Source of the DNA: CAZYVU01 sp964651435
Lineage (GTDB): Bacteria; Desulfobacterota; Syntrophorhabdia; Syntrophorhabdales; CAYQXL01
Assembly (NCBI GenBank): GCA_964651435.1
Contig: CAZYVU010000051.1
Location: forward strand, 1-15,804
Length of the DNA: 15,804 bases
Direction: 5' to 3'
Positions within the stretch are counted from its first letter, which is position 1, and every line of letters starts with the position of its first letter. The notes under the pieces are model-generated. The model worked only from the letters and a program-made list of their open reading frames with translations. It had not been told where the DNA came from and ran no database searches. This document shows, piece by piece, positions 6,769-13,691 of the stretch. The position numbers and the translations under genes were made by a program.

Positions 6769-8295
6769 ATGAAGACACCCTACTACATAACGACCCCCAT
6801 CTACTACATCAACGATGTGCCCCACATCGGCCATGCCTATACGACCATAGCGGCCGACATCATGGCCCGCTACAAGAGGCTGTCGGGACACGAGGTCTTC
6901 TTTTTGACGGGAACGGACGAACATGGGCAGAAGGTGGAGAAGGCGGCGGAGGCGCAGGGCGTGAGCCCCAGGGAGCTGGCCGACCGCATGGTCCACCGGT
7001 TTACCGACCTCTGGGAGACCCTTAACATTTCCAACACGGGCTTTGTGCGGACGACGGAGGAGCGCCACCGCAGGGTGGTCGAGCACATCTTCCGGACCAT
7101 CGAAAAGAAAGGGGAAATCTACCTGGGCGAGTACGAGGACTGGTACTGTGTCCCCTGCGAGAGCTACTTTACGGAGCTGCAGCTCGCGGGCGGCAACTGC
7201 CCCGATTGCGGCAGGCCCGTGGACCGGCTGAAGGAGCAGAGTTTCTTTTTCCGCATGTCCCGGTACGGGGAGGCCCTCCTCGACATGCTTTCGGCCCGGC
7301 GCGACTTTATTATGCCCGAGATACGGTACAACGAGGTGGAGAGCTTCGTGAAAGGGGGCCTGAGGGACCTGAGCGTGAGCAGGACGAGCTTTACCTGGGG
7401 CATTCCCGTTCCCGGCGCGCAAGGGCACGTCATCTACGTGTGGTTTGATGCCCTGGCGAACTACCTGACGGGCATCGGCTTTCTGGAGGACGACGGCCGG
7501 TTTGGCCGGTTCTGGCCCTGCGACGCCCACCTCATCGGCAAGGACATCCTGCGGTTCCATGCCGTTTACTGGCCGAGCTTCCTCATGTCCATGGACATGG
7601 AGCTGCCGAAGCACGTCTTTGCCCACGGCTGGTGGACCATCGAGGGGCAGAAAATGTCCAAGTCTCTGGGCAACGTCGTGGACCCCAACGATGTGGTGAA
7701 GGAGTACGGGGTCGACGAGTTCCGCTTTTTCCTTTTCCGCGAGGTGCCCTTCGGCAGCGACGGCGACTTTTCGAAGGCGGCCATTGTCCACCGGATCAAC
7801 GGGGACCTGGCCAACGACCTGGGGAACCTGGCAAGCCGCAGCGTTACCATGGTCGGGAAGTTCCTCAAGGGGGCCATTGAGGCGCCGCAGACCAGGGGCG
7901 GCATGGACGATACGGTGGTGGAGACGGTGGACCGGCTCGTGGCGGCCTATGAGGCGGCCATGGAGAAGTTTGCCTTTCACCGGGCCTTGCAGAGCATTTT
8001 CGAGATAACGGCCCTGCTGAACAAGTATATAGACGCCGAGGCGCCGTGGAGGCTTGCCAAGGAGGGCGACGGGCGGCTCTCGACAGTCCTTTACAACATC
8101 TGGAACAGCCTGAGGATCGTTGGCCTCCTGCTCTATCCCTTTATGCCGGGAAAGGCCGAGGCCCTGTGGAGGGGGCTGGGCATAGGAAGGCCGTTGGCCG
8201 AGGCCTCGTTTGCCGCCGAGCGGCCTTTTTACCTGCCGTCGGACCTGGCTGTCATCGACAAGATGAAGCCCCTCTTTCCGAGGATTGAAACGTAG
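6769..8295 (+). CDS. metG: Methionyl-tRNA synthetase, short form
   Basis: Charges tRNA(Met) and initiator tRNA. The 508-residue class I synthetase has HIGH at 19-22 (PHIGHAY) and KMSKS at 295-299. The zinc knuckle has Cys127, Cys130, Cys144 and Cys147 in the connective peptide. The methionine-pocket region GTDEHG is at 48-53 and WFDALANYLT at about 225-234. The anticodon-binding helical domain fills about 350-508. The chain stops there: the C-terminal Trbp111/EMAP-like dimerisation domain of E. coli-type MetG is absent, so a monomer is likely. A 106-base gap (6663-6768) precedes it. That gap holds a GC-rich inverted repeat at 6677-6693 with no T-run, a GGAG ribosome site near 6757, and no confident promoter. 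Confidence 0.95.
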   Translation: MKTPYYITTPIYYINDVPHIGHAYTTIAADIMARYKRLSGHEVFFLTGTDEHGQKVEKAAEAQGVSPRELADRMVHRFTDLWETLNISNTGFVRTTEERHRRVVEHIFRTIEKKGEIYLGEYEDWYCVPCESYFTELQLAGGNCPDCGRPVDRLKEQSFFFRMSRYGEALLDMLSARRDFIMPEIRYNEVESFVKGGLRDLSVSRTSFTWGIPVPGAQGHVIYVWFDALANYLTGIGFLEDDGRFGRFWPCDAHLIGKDILRFHAVYWPSFLMSMDMELPKHVFAHGWWTIEGQKMSKSLGNVVDPNDVVKEYGVDEFRFFLFREVPFGSDGDFSKAAIVHRINGDLANDLGNLASRSVTMVGKFLKGAIEAPQTRGGMDDTVVETVDRLVAAYEAAMEKFAFHRALQSIFEITALLNKYIDAEAPWRLAKEGDGRLSTVLYNIWNSLRIVGLLLYPFMPGKAEALWRGLGIGRPLAEASFAAERPFYLPSDLAVIDKMKPLFPRIET

Positions 8296-8297
8296 CC

Positions 8298-8594
8298 GTG
8301 GCCTTTTATGCCGTCAAATCGGTCTTGGGCAGGGTGCTCAAGAACTGGAACATCTCGCCTGCCGAGGTAGACGCATACCAGGTCTTCGAGGTTTGGGGGG
8401 ATATCGTTGGCGAGAACGTTGCGGGTCGCAGCAGGCCGGCCCGCATTGCCAACGGAAGGCTCTTTGTGGAGGTCGATGATCCCCTGTGGCTTGCCCAGCT
8501 CAGGTATATGCGGGTGTCCATCATGGACCGCATCGCCGAGCGGATCGGGAAGGGCATTATCCGGGACGTGAGATTCTTTCTCAAGGGATTCTGA
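8298..8594 (+). CDS. DUF721/DciA-like protein
   Basis: A 98-residue protein matching the DUF721 (DciA) fold: a short N-terminal helix (VLGRVLKNWNIS), then EVWGDIVGENVAGRSRP and GRLFVEVDDPLWLAQL, with the signature tryptophans Trp33 and Trp64. DciA is the ancestral loader/partner of the replicative helicase DnaB in bacteria lacking DnaC or DnaI. It is limited to the core domain, with no long flexible extension. The start is a GTG two bases after the metG stop. A recognisable ribosome site at normal spacing is lacking, so coupling to metG termination is likely. As the last gene of the plus-strand train it faces larC across a 34-base gap. Family is fairly sure; the helicase-loading role is inferred. 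Confidence 0.75.
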   Translation: MAFYAVKSVLGRVLKNWNISPAEVDAYQVFEVWGDIVGENVAGRSRPARIANGRLFVEVDDPLWLAQLRYMRVSIMDRIAERIGKGIIRDVRFFLKGF

Positions 8595-8620
8595 CGAATA
8601 AACCAAACAAATGACGAAAG

Positions 8621-8643
8621 GGCGGCCGCTATGATTGGCCGTC
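8621..8643 (-). terminator. Possible intrinsic terminator of the minus-strand train
   Basis: On the minus strand GACGGCC and GGCCGCC can pair (7 bp with one G-U) around a 9-base loop that contains the larC stop. A moderately T-rich tail follows (CTTTCGTCATTTGTTTGG). On the plus strand the sequence after the stem is GC-rich, so it fits termination of larC rather than of the DUF721 gene. The short stem and broken T-run keep confidence low. Confidence 0.35.
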
Positions 8644-9792
8644 GATGAGGGCCCGAAGCCGCTGCAAGAGCTCCCTGTAGGGAAGGCCCTGGGCGTCGGC
8701 CATCTGCTTTACGTCGTCAAACTCGATGTGGCTCTTGATAAGCTCTCCCCGGGCTGAATAGCCCCTCTTGACGCGCACCGGTCCGTAGGGCGTTTCGACG
8801 GTCTCCTCCTTCCTTCGGAGTGTGCGGCGGGACTCCCTGTGGAGCCTGAGGCCGAAGGTGGACGTTTCCCTGAGGACGGCGGCGACGAGGCTGTCGACGT
8901 CGGGGACGGCCGTGCTGACGCTGAGCCGGATGCCCACGCGGCCTTTTTTCATATGGACGGGGAAGTAAAGGACGTCCAAGGCGCCATGGGCCTTCAGCCG
9001 GTCGGCAACGGCGCCCAGGTATTCTCCCTCCATGTCGTCCATGTCTGTTTCCATGACCCAGATCTCTTCGTCCGGCGAGGGTGCGGCCGTGTCTCCCACG
9101 TGGACGCGCAGCGCGTCGGGTATTTCGAGGGGGTATGATCCGAGGCCGCAGCCTGTGGCTGTGATGGAAAAGGCCGGTGGCCGCCTGGCGGGATCGACGT
9201 AGTGGGCGACGATCGTCGCGCCCGTGGGAGTTGTCAGCTCCAGGGGAATATCGAGGAAGGTGACGGGGAAGCCTTTCAGGATGCGGACGGTGGCGGGCGC
9301 CGGATTGGGGATGAGGCCGTGCTCCGTCTTGATGGTGCCTCGGCCGAAGGGCACGGGCCCCGCAAAGACGGCCTCGATGGCGAGGGAATCAATGGCCTGG
9401 GCCACGGCGAGGACGTCGATAAGCGTGTCGACATGGGAGAGTTCGTGCAGGTGGACGTGGTCCGGTGAGACGCCGTGCACGGCAGCCTCGGCGTTGACGA
9501 TGATCGCGAGCATGGCGAGGGCGTCGTCGCGGACCCTGGGGCTTGCCCCTATGGAGCCGATGGTCTCCCGCATGGCGGCCACGGAGAGGTGGACGTCGCT
9601 GGGTGCGATGTTGAGATGAATCCCTTCCATGATGCCCCGTGCCGTTCTGGCCGGTTCGATGGCCGGGAGGGGATGGGGAATTCGGGCGAGGAGGGTGGCA
9701 ATGTCGTTGAAGGGTGCGCCCGCATCGAGAAGGGCGCTTACCATCATGTCGCCGCTCAAGCCTGCACAGGGGTCGATGTAGAGTATCTTCAT
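8629..9792 (-). CDS. larC: Nickel-pincer cofactor nickel insertase LarC
   Basis: LarC inserts nickel into pyridinium-3,5-bisthiocarboxylic acid mononucleotide in a CTP-dependent reaction, the last step of the nickel-pincer nucleotide cofactor used by lactate racemase and related LarA-family enzymes. The 387-residue protein begins with the family signature ILYIDPCAGLSGDMMVSALLDAG. The HVHLHELSHVDTLIDVL block (112-128) and TTPTGATIV (188-195) follow. The LarC2 half has ETDMDDMEGEYLG (248-260), VHMKKGRVG (279-287) and TSTFGLRLHRESRR (310-323). Unlike Lactiplantibacillus plantarum, where larC1/larC2 need a programmed frameshift, it is one continuous frame. Its ATG overlaps the larB stop by ATGA. 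The open frame extends 70 codons upstream, but that part is antisense-like Arg-rich sequence inside larB, so the ATG at 9792 is chosen. Confidence 0.92.
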   Translation of the reverse strand: MKILYIDPCAGLSGDMMVSALLDAGAPFNDIATLLARIPHPLPAIEPARTARGIMEGIHLNIAPSDVHLSVAAMRETIGSIGASPRVRDDALAMLAIIVNAEAAVHGVSPDHVHLHELSHVDTLIDVLAVAQAIDSLAIEAVFAGPVPFGRGTIKTEHGLIPNPAPATVRILKGFPVTFLDIPLELTTPTGATIVAHYVDPARRPPAFSITATGCGLGSYPLEIPDALRVHVGDTAAPSPDEEIWVMETDMDDMEGEYLGAVADRLKAHGALDVLYFPVHMKKGRVGIRLSVSTAVPDVDSLVAAVLRETSTFGLRLHRESRRTLRRKEETVETPYGPVRVKRGYSARGELIKSHIEFDDVKQMADAQGLPYRELLQRLRALIDGQS

Positions 9793-10529
9793 AGGCGGTT
9801 TATGAGGGTGGCGAAATAGGCGGCGCCGAATCCGTTGTCGATGTTGAAGACGGCGACGGTGGCGCAGGAGTTGAGCATCGAGAGAAGGGCGGCCAGGCCG
9901 TGAAAGCTGGCGCCGTAGCCCGTACTGGTGGGAACGGCGATAACGGGAACGGACACGATGCCGCCGATGATGGAGGGCAGGGCTCCTTCCATGCCGGCAC
10001 ATACGATGATGACGCGGGCATTCCTGAGGACGTCGAGGTGATAGAGAAGCCTGTGGATCCCCGCGACCCCCACGTCGTAAAGGCGCTCCGTCCTGTTCCC
10101 CAGGAATGTTGAGGCGGCGAATGCCTCCTCGGCGACGGGCATGTCACTCGTCCCCGCCGAAACGACGAGCACCGTTCCGGCTCCCCGTATCGTCGTCTCC
10201 CTTTGAATGCAAAAGAGCCGTGCCTGACCGTTGTAAAGCCCCTCAGGAAAGAGGTCGCGGAGCCTTTGACCCGCCTCAGGGCCTATGCGGGTGACGAGGA
10301 CGTCGAGCTCCTTTGCACGCATGGACCGAACGATGTCGGCCAACTGTTCCGTCGTCTTGCCCTCGCCGAAGACGATCTCCTGGATGCCCTTGCGCATAAG
10401 GCGGTGGTGATCGACCTTCGTGTGGGACAGGTCCTCGAAGGGCACGTCCTTGAGCCGCTCGTAGGCCTGCTCAACGGAAAGGGTGCCGCTCTTCACATCA
10501 CCGAGCAGCTTCAGAATTCTCTCATCCAT
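9789..10529 (-). CDS. larB: Pyridinium-3,5-biscarboxylic acid mononucleotide synthase LarB
   Basis: LarB carboxylates and hydrolyses nicotinic acid adenine dinucleotide to start nickel-pincer cofactor synthesis; its core resembles PurE. The 246-residue protein has a helical N-domain (1-110, including VDHHRLMRKGIQEIVFGEGKT at 39-59) and a PurE-like domain with VVSAGTSDMPVAEEA (122-136), VCAGMEGALPSIIGG (176-190), PVIAVPTSTGYGAS (195-208) and NSCATVAVFNIDNGFGAA (220-237). Cys222 sits where the substrate-attacking cysteine is reported (Cys221 in L. plantarum). A GAGAGG lies six bases before the ATG. The 98-base gap to yraN contains a -10-like TATAGT and the 22-bp repeat, so larBC may be transcribed separately from the translation operon. 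LarE and LarA are not in the window. Confidence 0.93.
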   Translation of the reverse strand: MDERILKLLGDVKSGTLSVEQAYERLKDVPFEDLSHTKVDHHRLMRKGIQEIVFGEGKTTEQLADIVRSMRAKELDVLVTRIGPEAGQRLRDLFPEGLYNGQARLFCIQRETTIRGAGTVLVVSAGTSDMPVAEEAFAASTFLGNRTERLYDVGVAGIHRLLYHLDVLRNARVIIVCAGMEGALPSIIGGIVSVPVIAVPTSTGYGASFHGLAALLSMLNSCATVAVFNIDNGFGAAYFATLINRL

Positions 10530-10554
10530 GCGTAACCTCTCGGCAAATCTCTAT

Positions 10555-10560
10555 ACTATA
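10555..10560 (-). promoter_or_regulatory. Candidate -10 element for larBC
   Basis: TATAGT (5 of 6 to TATAAT) on the minus strand, 25 bases upstream of the larB ATG. No convincing -35 is found at 16-18 bases; the best TGAC-containing word lies about 20 bases away. It is plausible as a weak or activator-dependent promoter separating larBC from yraN. Confidence 0.3.
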
Positions 10561-10600
10561 CGCGCCCCGTTTCTTGAAAACGTCAGTCTTACAGAAAAAA

Positions 10601-10622
10601 TTGACAATTGAAGATGTGACCC
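10601..10622 (+). repeat. Dispersed 22-bp repeat, copy 2
   Basis: Identical over 22 bases to 24-45 and in the same orientation, with ACAG and a six-A run immediately before it (10591-10600). It ends five bases before the yraN stop codon, in the gap between yraN and larB. Read on the minus strand it ends in a T-run (CAATTTTTT) after a small dyad, so it might weakly affect transcription leaving yraN. It contains no coding sequence. Confidence 0.6.
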
Positions 10623-10627
10623 TGGGA

Positions 10628-10981
10628 TTATTCGTCGACGGGAAAGGCGTTGCGGACAAGCTTGATTCCTTTGGTCCCGATTCCGATGACGTCGAACCGG
10701 ACGCGGCCTTCGCCGAGGCGGTGCGACTTCATGTAGAAGAGGGCCGATCTGATCATGTGCCGTTTCTTGATAGCCGTGATGGCATCGAGGGGGTCGCCGA
10801 AGGAGTCCGTGTCCCTCCTCTTTACCTCCACAAAGACGAGAAAGCCCTTTTCCTCGGCAATGATGTCGAGCTCCCCGAAGGGGCTCTGATAGTTCCGTTC
10901 GACGACCTTGTAGCCTTCCTTTTTCAACGCCTTTACGGCCCAGTCCTCCGCCTCGGCGCCGATGGCTCTCTTATTGGGCAC
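10628..10981 (-). CDS. yraN: YraN/UPF0102 family protein
   Basis: A 117-residue protein with a predicted restriction-endonuclease-like fold: a conserved opening (KRAIGAEAEDWAVKALKKEGY), then FGELDIIAEEKGFLVFVEVKRR at 35-56. In this, Glu37, Asp39, Glu52 and Lys54 form the PD-(D/E)xK-like set. The molecular function of the family is not established; nuclease action in DNA processing or repair is suspected. It starts with GTG, 11 bases inside the end of rnhB. A GAGGGAA ribosome site sits about six bases upstream, which supports this start over later ones. Pairing with rnhB is very common in bacteria and fits a replication/repair context. The stop is directly bordered by the 22-bp repeat. Confidence 0.88.
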   Translation of the reverse strand: MPNKRAIGAEAEDWAVKALKKEGYKVVERNYQSPFGELDIIAEEKGFLVFVEVKRRDTDSFGDPLDAITAIKKRHMIRSALFYMKSHRLGEGRVRFDVIGIGTKGIKLVRNAFPVDE

Positions 10982-11555
10982 AGTGTTCCCTCACGCCTTT
11001 AAAGGTCTTGCGATGGATGGGCGTTATGCCGAAACGCTCGATGGCCGACTTGTGGCCTCGCGTCGGGTAGCCGCGGTGGTGGTCGAAGCCGTACTGGGGG
11101 TAGAGAAGGTGGTACTGATCCATCATCGTATCCCGAACCACCTTGGCGACGATGGAGGCTGAGGCCATGTAGAAGCACTTCCGGTCGCCGCGGACGACGG
11201 GCCTGCTCCGGGGGAAGGCGGCAATACCTTTGATGCCGTCGACGAGCAGAAGGTCGGGTGTTACAGCGGCGTCCTCGAAGGCCCGCTCCATGGAGAGGAG
11301 GCTTGCCTGAAAGATGTTGAGCCGGTCGATCTCATCACTCGTTGCCGTGCCGATGCCGACGCGGAAGGCCTCTTCGAGTATCCAGGAATAGGCGGTGCGC
11401 CGCTGCTTTTCGCTGAGCAGCTTGGAATCATTGATCGGAACGTGTTGGCAAGGAAGACCCTTCCAGACGACGCAGGACGATACGACGGGGCCGGCCAGCG
11501 GTCCCCGGCCCGCCTCATCAATTCCGCCGATGATGCCGTTCAGCGGACAGGACAT
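10971..11555 (-). CDS. rnhB: Ribonuclease HII
   Basis: Cleaves the RNA strand of RNA-DNA hybrids and initiates ribonucleotide excision from DNA. The 194-residue protein shows the RNase HII active site: GIDEAGRGPLAGPV at 11-24 gives Asp13, Glu14 and the GRG loop, Asp106 is in LLLVDG, and Asp142 is in VAKVVRDTMM. The NDSKLLSEKQR block (42-52) and HRGYPTRGHKSAIERFGITPIHR are typical. The ATG overlaps the rplS stop as TAATG, so translation is coupled. The final 11 bases overlap yraN. Linkage to rplS and yraN is conserved in many proteobacteria. Confidence 0.95.
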   Translation of the reverse strand: MSCPLNGIIGGIDEAGRGPLAGPVVSSCVVWKGLPCQHVPINDSKLLSEKQRRTAYSWILEEAFRVGIGTATSDEIDRLNIFQASLLSMERAFEDAAVTPDLLLVDGIKGIAAFPRSRPVVRGDRKCFYMASASIVAKVVRDTMMDQYHLLYPQYGFDHHRGYPTRGHKSAIERFGITPIHRKTFKGVREHCAQ

Positions 11556-11902
11556 TAGTCCCGTTTTTCTTTCAGCTTTGCAGCCTTGCCCCGGAGGTTT
11601 CTCAGGTAGTAGAGCTTGGACCTGCGGATCTTGCTCTTGCTCAGGATCTCGATCCGTTCGATAAGGGGAGAGTGCATGGGGAACGTCTTCTCGACGCCCA
11701 CACCGTAGGACACCTTGCGCACCGTGAAGGTGGACCGTGTGTTGCCGCCCCTCTTTCTGATGACGACGCCCTCGAAGACCTGGATGCGCTCTTTGTCGCC
11801 TTCGTATATCTTCGTGTGGACCCTCACGTTGTCTCCCGTTCCGATCTCAGGGAGATCCAACCTCATATGTTCTTTTTCAAGCAGATCAATCATTTCGTTC
11901 AT
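11555..11902 (-). CDS. rplS: Ribosomal protein bL19
   Basis: A large-subunit protein at the 30S-50S interface. The canonical 115-residue form starts MNEMIDLLEKEHMRLDLPEI. The bL19 core has FEGVVIRKRGGNTRSTFTVRKVSYGVGVEK and SPLIERIEIL, with a basic C-terminal tail (KIRRSKLYYLRNLRGKAAKLKEKR). An in-frame ATG at 11935 would add 11 residues, but the strong GAGGAGG about six bases before 11902 and the normal family length decide for 11902. The start lies 17 bases inside the end of the preceding methyltransferase gene, and its ribosome site is wholly within that gene. Confidence 0.96.
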   Translation of the reverse strand: MNEMIDLLEKEHMRLDLPEIGTGDNVRVHTKIYEGDKERIQVFEGVVIRKRGGNTRSTFTVRKVSYGVGVEKTFPMHSPLIERIEILSKSKIRRSKLYYLRNLRGKAAKLKEKRD

Positions 11903-12467
11903 AGTCGCCTCCTCGTTGACCGAAGATTCTATCAAGTGTAATACCCACCGCCACTCTCAGGGACAGGTGGTTGTAACCGGTCTTGCCGGCGATGGGTTCC
12001 AGCATGGCCTCGCAGAGGTCAAGGGTCTCGTCCGTCAGGCCCCAGCCGGTGCCGAAGAGAAGAAGTCCCGGCCGGCCCTCCTCCTGCAAGAGGCCGCTCA
12101 CGGCCCCATACCCCACCGTTTTCTTTCCCCGGGCCCGGGAGGATGTTCCGATTACCAAGGGAGTTCCGAGGGCCGCCATGCGGGCCAGCACCTCGTCCAG
12201 ACCCGTAGCCAGGGCGATTTTTTCCAGTGCCTCTCCACGCCGCCGATTGTACGTGCGTCCATAGCCCGTAAGCCAATGGTCGATGAGCGATTGGGCAATC
12301 TGCCGTTGTTTAGGCAAAGGCGTCACAATATAGCACATTTCAACGCCGAAAGTCATGCATGTTCTTGCAATGTCATGAAGTTCCAGGTTGTTGATGCTTG
12401 TGGCCACGATGTCCCCCCGCTTGTCGTAGACAGGGTAATGAATGACGGCCAGGCTGAGGCTACTCAG
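11886..12467 (-). CDS. Second SPOUT-type RNA methyltransferase (TM1570/Methyltrn_RNA_4 family), CTG start inferred
   Basis: A predicted SAM-dependent trefoil-knot RNA methyltransferase of the family often found between trmD and rplS; I know of no firmly assigned target. The 193 residues include LAVIHYPVYDKRG (6-18), ATSINNLELHDIARTCMTFG (about 21-40), LLLFGTGWGLTDE, and the C-terminal knot NHLSLRVAVGITLDRIFG. The first ATG/GTG in frame (GTG at 12407) would delete the conserved HYPVYDKRG strand. The frame is open to a CTG at 12465-12467, six bases after a perfect GGAGG (12474-12478) and overlapping the trmD stop by 8 bases, so I place the start there. Without a CTG start, the conserved N-terminus would be untranslated or would need a frameshift. 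The 3' end overlaps rplS by 17 bases. Confidence 0.78.
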   Translation of the reverse strand: MSSLSLAVIHYPVYDKRGDIVATSINNLELHDIARTCMTFGVEMCYIVTPLPKQRQIAQSLIDHWLTGYGRTYNRRRGEALEKIALATGLDEVLARMAALGTPLVIGTSSRARGKKTVGYGAVSGLLQEEGRPGLLLFGTGWGLTDETLDLCEAMLEPIAGKTGYNHLSLRVAVGITLDRIFGQRGGDYERND

Positions 12468-13194
12468 GCATTTCCTCCAGTATCTCCCGGAGAAAACGCC
12501 TGTCCTCTTCCGAAGGTTCGAACCTCTCCATGAGGTCGGGCCGCTTCAGCAGGGTCTTGCGGATGGCCTCTTTTCTCCGCCATTTCCGGATCTCCTCGTG
12601 ATTGCCCGAAAGGAGAACGGGCGGTACCGCCATATCCGTGAAGACATCAGGCCGCGTGTATTGGGGAAAGTCGAGGAGGCCTCCGGCGAGGCTCTCGTTG
12701 ACGACGGACTGCTCGTTGCCCACGACGCCGGGAATGAGCCGTGAAACGGCCTCGATGACCACCAAGGCCGGCAGCTCACCGCCGGAGAGAACGAAGTTGC
12801 CGATCGAGAGCTCCTCGTCCACGAGGTTCAGGATCCGCTCGTCTACGCCCTCGTAGCGGCCGCAGATGAGGCAGACATGGGAGAGACGGGCAAGACTCCC
12901 GGCCCTGTCTCCGTCGAAAAGCCTGCCCTGGGGCGAGAGGAGGACGAACCTCGGCCGTCCCATGCTTGTCTCGACATGCTCCATGGCCCTGGATAGGGGA
13001 TCTATCTTCATGACCATGCCCGGGCCGCCTCCGTAGGGGGCGTCGTCGCAGGTCCGGTGGGGATCGTTCGCAAAGTCGCGGATGTCGACGATGTTGAAGG
13101 TCATGAGGCCCTTCTCCGATGCCTTGCCGAGCAGGCTCTCCCGGAGAGGGGAGTCAAAAAAGCGTGGGAAGAGCGTGAGTATGGAGAAGATCAT
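12460..13194 (-). CDS. trmD: tRNA (guanine-N1)-methyltransferase TrmD
   Basis: Methylates N1 of G37 in tRNAs, preventing +1 frameshifting; homodimeric SPOUT enzyme. The 244 residues contain DDAPYGGGPGMVMK (50-63), CGRYEGVDERI (111-121) and the knot SIGNFVLSGGELPALVVIEAVSRL (130-153). ESLAGGLLDFPQYTRPDVF (167-185) carries the catalytic Asp175, equivalent to Asp169 of E. coli. The C-terminal helical domain ends at EEMPE. The ATG is five bases after the rimM stop without a clear ribosome site, so coupled translation is likely. The last eight bases overlap the next methyltransferase, and its GGAGG ribosome site lies in the trmD 3' end. Confidence 0.96.
   Translation of the reverse strand: MIFSILTLFPRFFDSPLRESLLGKASEKGLMTFNIVDIRDFANDPHRTCDDAPYGGGPGMVMKIDPLSRAMEHVETSMGRPRFVLLSPQGRLFDGDRAGSLARLSHVCLICGRYEGVDERILNLVDEELSIGNFVLSGGELPALVVIEAVSRLIPGVVGNEQSVVNESLAGGLLDFPQYTRPDVFTDMAVPPVLLSGNHEEIRKWRRKEAIRKTLLKRPDLMERFEPSEEDRRFLREILEEMPE
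12474..12478 (-). promoter_or_regulatory. Shine-Dalgarno that decides the CTG start
   Basis: A perfect GGAGG on the minus strand, inside the end of trmD. It is six bases from the in-frame CTG at 12465-12467. It is one base from a nearer ATG (12469-12471) that is only the trmD frame's own Met codon. Confidence 0.6.
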
Positions 13195-13199
13195 GATGG

Positions 13200-13691
13200 T
13201 TAAACCGTTGCCGTCGTTCTTACGTATCCCTGGGCTATGTTGATTTCGGCAATGTGGTCGTCGAGCATGGGCAGAAAACGCTCTTCCCCTCCGTCGATGA
13301 CGACGAGAAAGTCCATTCCGTGCCTGTGGAGCACTGCCGAGACCCGTCCCGCCTCTTCGTTGTGGTCGTTGAGAACGGAAAGGCCGATGAGCTGATAGTC
13401 GTAGTATGCACCGTCGTCCAGCGCGGGAAGGGCGTCTTCCCGCACAAAAACCTCTTTGTTTGCAAGGAACCGCGCCTTTTCCGGGCTGTCCAATCCCTCA
13501 AGGAGCAGCAGGAACAGCTCCTTGTGAATCCTTGCCCTGGAAAGCTTCAGCTCTCTGTATTGGCAATCCTGTTGAACAAACAATGAGGTATAGGAAGAAA
13601 AATCTTCTTTTACCTCATTGTAGTACCTGAACTTTACCTCCCCGTTTACACCGTGGGTGGACAGTATCCTCCCGATGGGGATGTACTTCAT
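13200..13691 (-). CDS. rimM: 16S rRNA processing protein RimM
   Basis: A 30S maturation factor that binds uS19 and helps assemble the 3' head domain. The 163-residue protein has the RimM N-domain (PIGRILSTHGVNGEVKF, 5-21) and a C-terminal PRC-barrel from about residue 95 (YYDYQLIGLSVLNDHNEEAGRV). The KH-domain gene ends immediately before its ATG. The ribosome site is weak, so translation is probably coupled. Position between rpsP/KH and trmD is the conserved order. It is slightly more AT-rich than its neighbours at the 5' end, which I do not read as transfer. Confidence 0.94.
   Translation of the reverse strand: MKYIPIGRILSTHGVNGEVKFRYYNEVKEDFSSYTSLFVQQDCQYRELKLSRARIHKELFLLLLEGLDSPEKARFLANKEVFVREDALPALDDGAYYDYQLIGLSVLNDHNEEAGRVSAVLHRHGMDFLVVIDGGEERFLPMLDDHIAEINIAQGYVRTTATV

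Noticed and set aside
6550..7980. 476-codon minus-strand frame opposite metG
   Set aside because: Antisense shadow of metG with His/Val/Leu-biased composition and no family resemblance.
9793..10002. 70-codon N-terminal extension of larC
   Set aside because: Arg/His-rich out-of-frame translation of larB; LarC homology begins exactly at the ATG at 9792.
24..10622. The two 22-bp repeats as attachment sites of an integrated element
   Set aside because: The interval contains ordinary housekeeping genes in conserved order and no integrase, so a mobile unit bounded by them is implausible.
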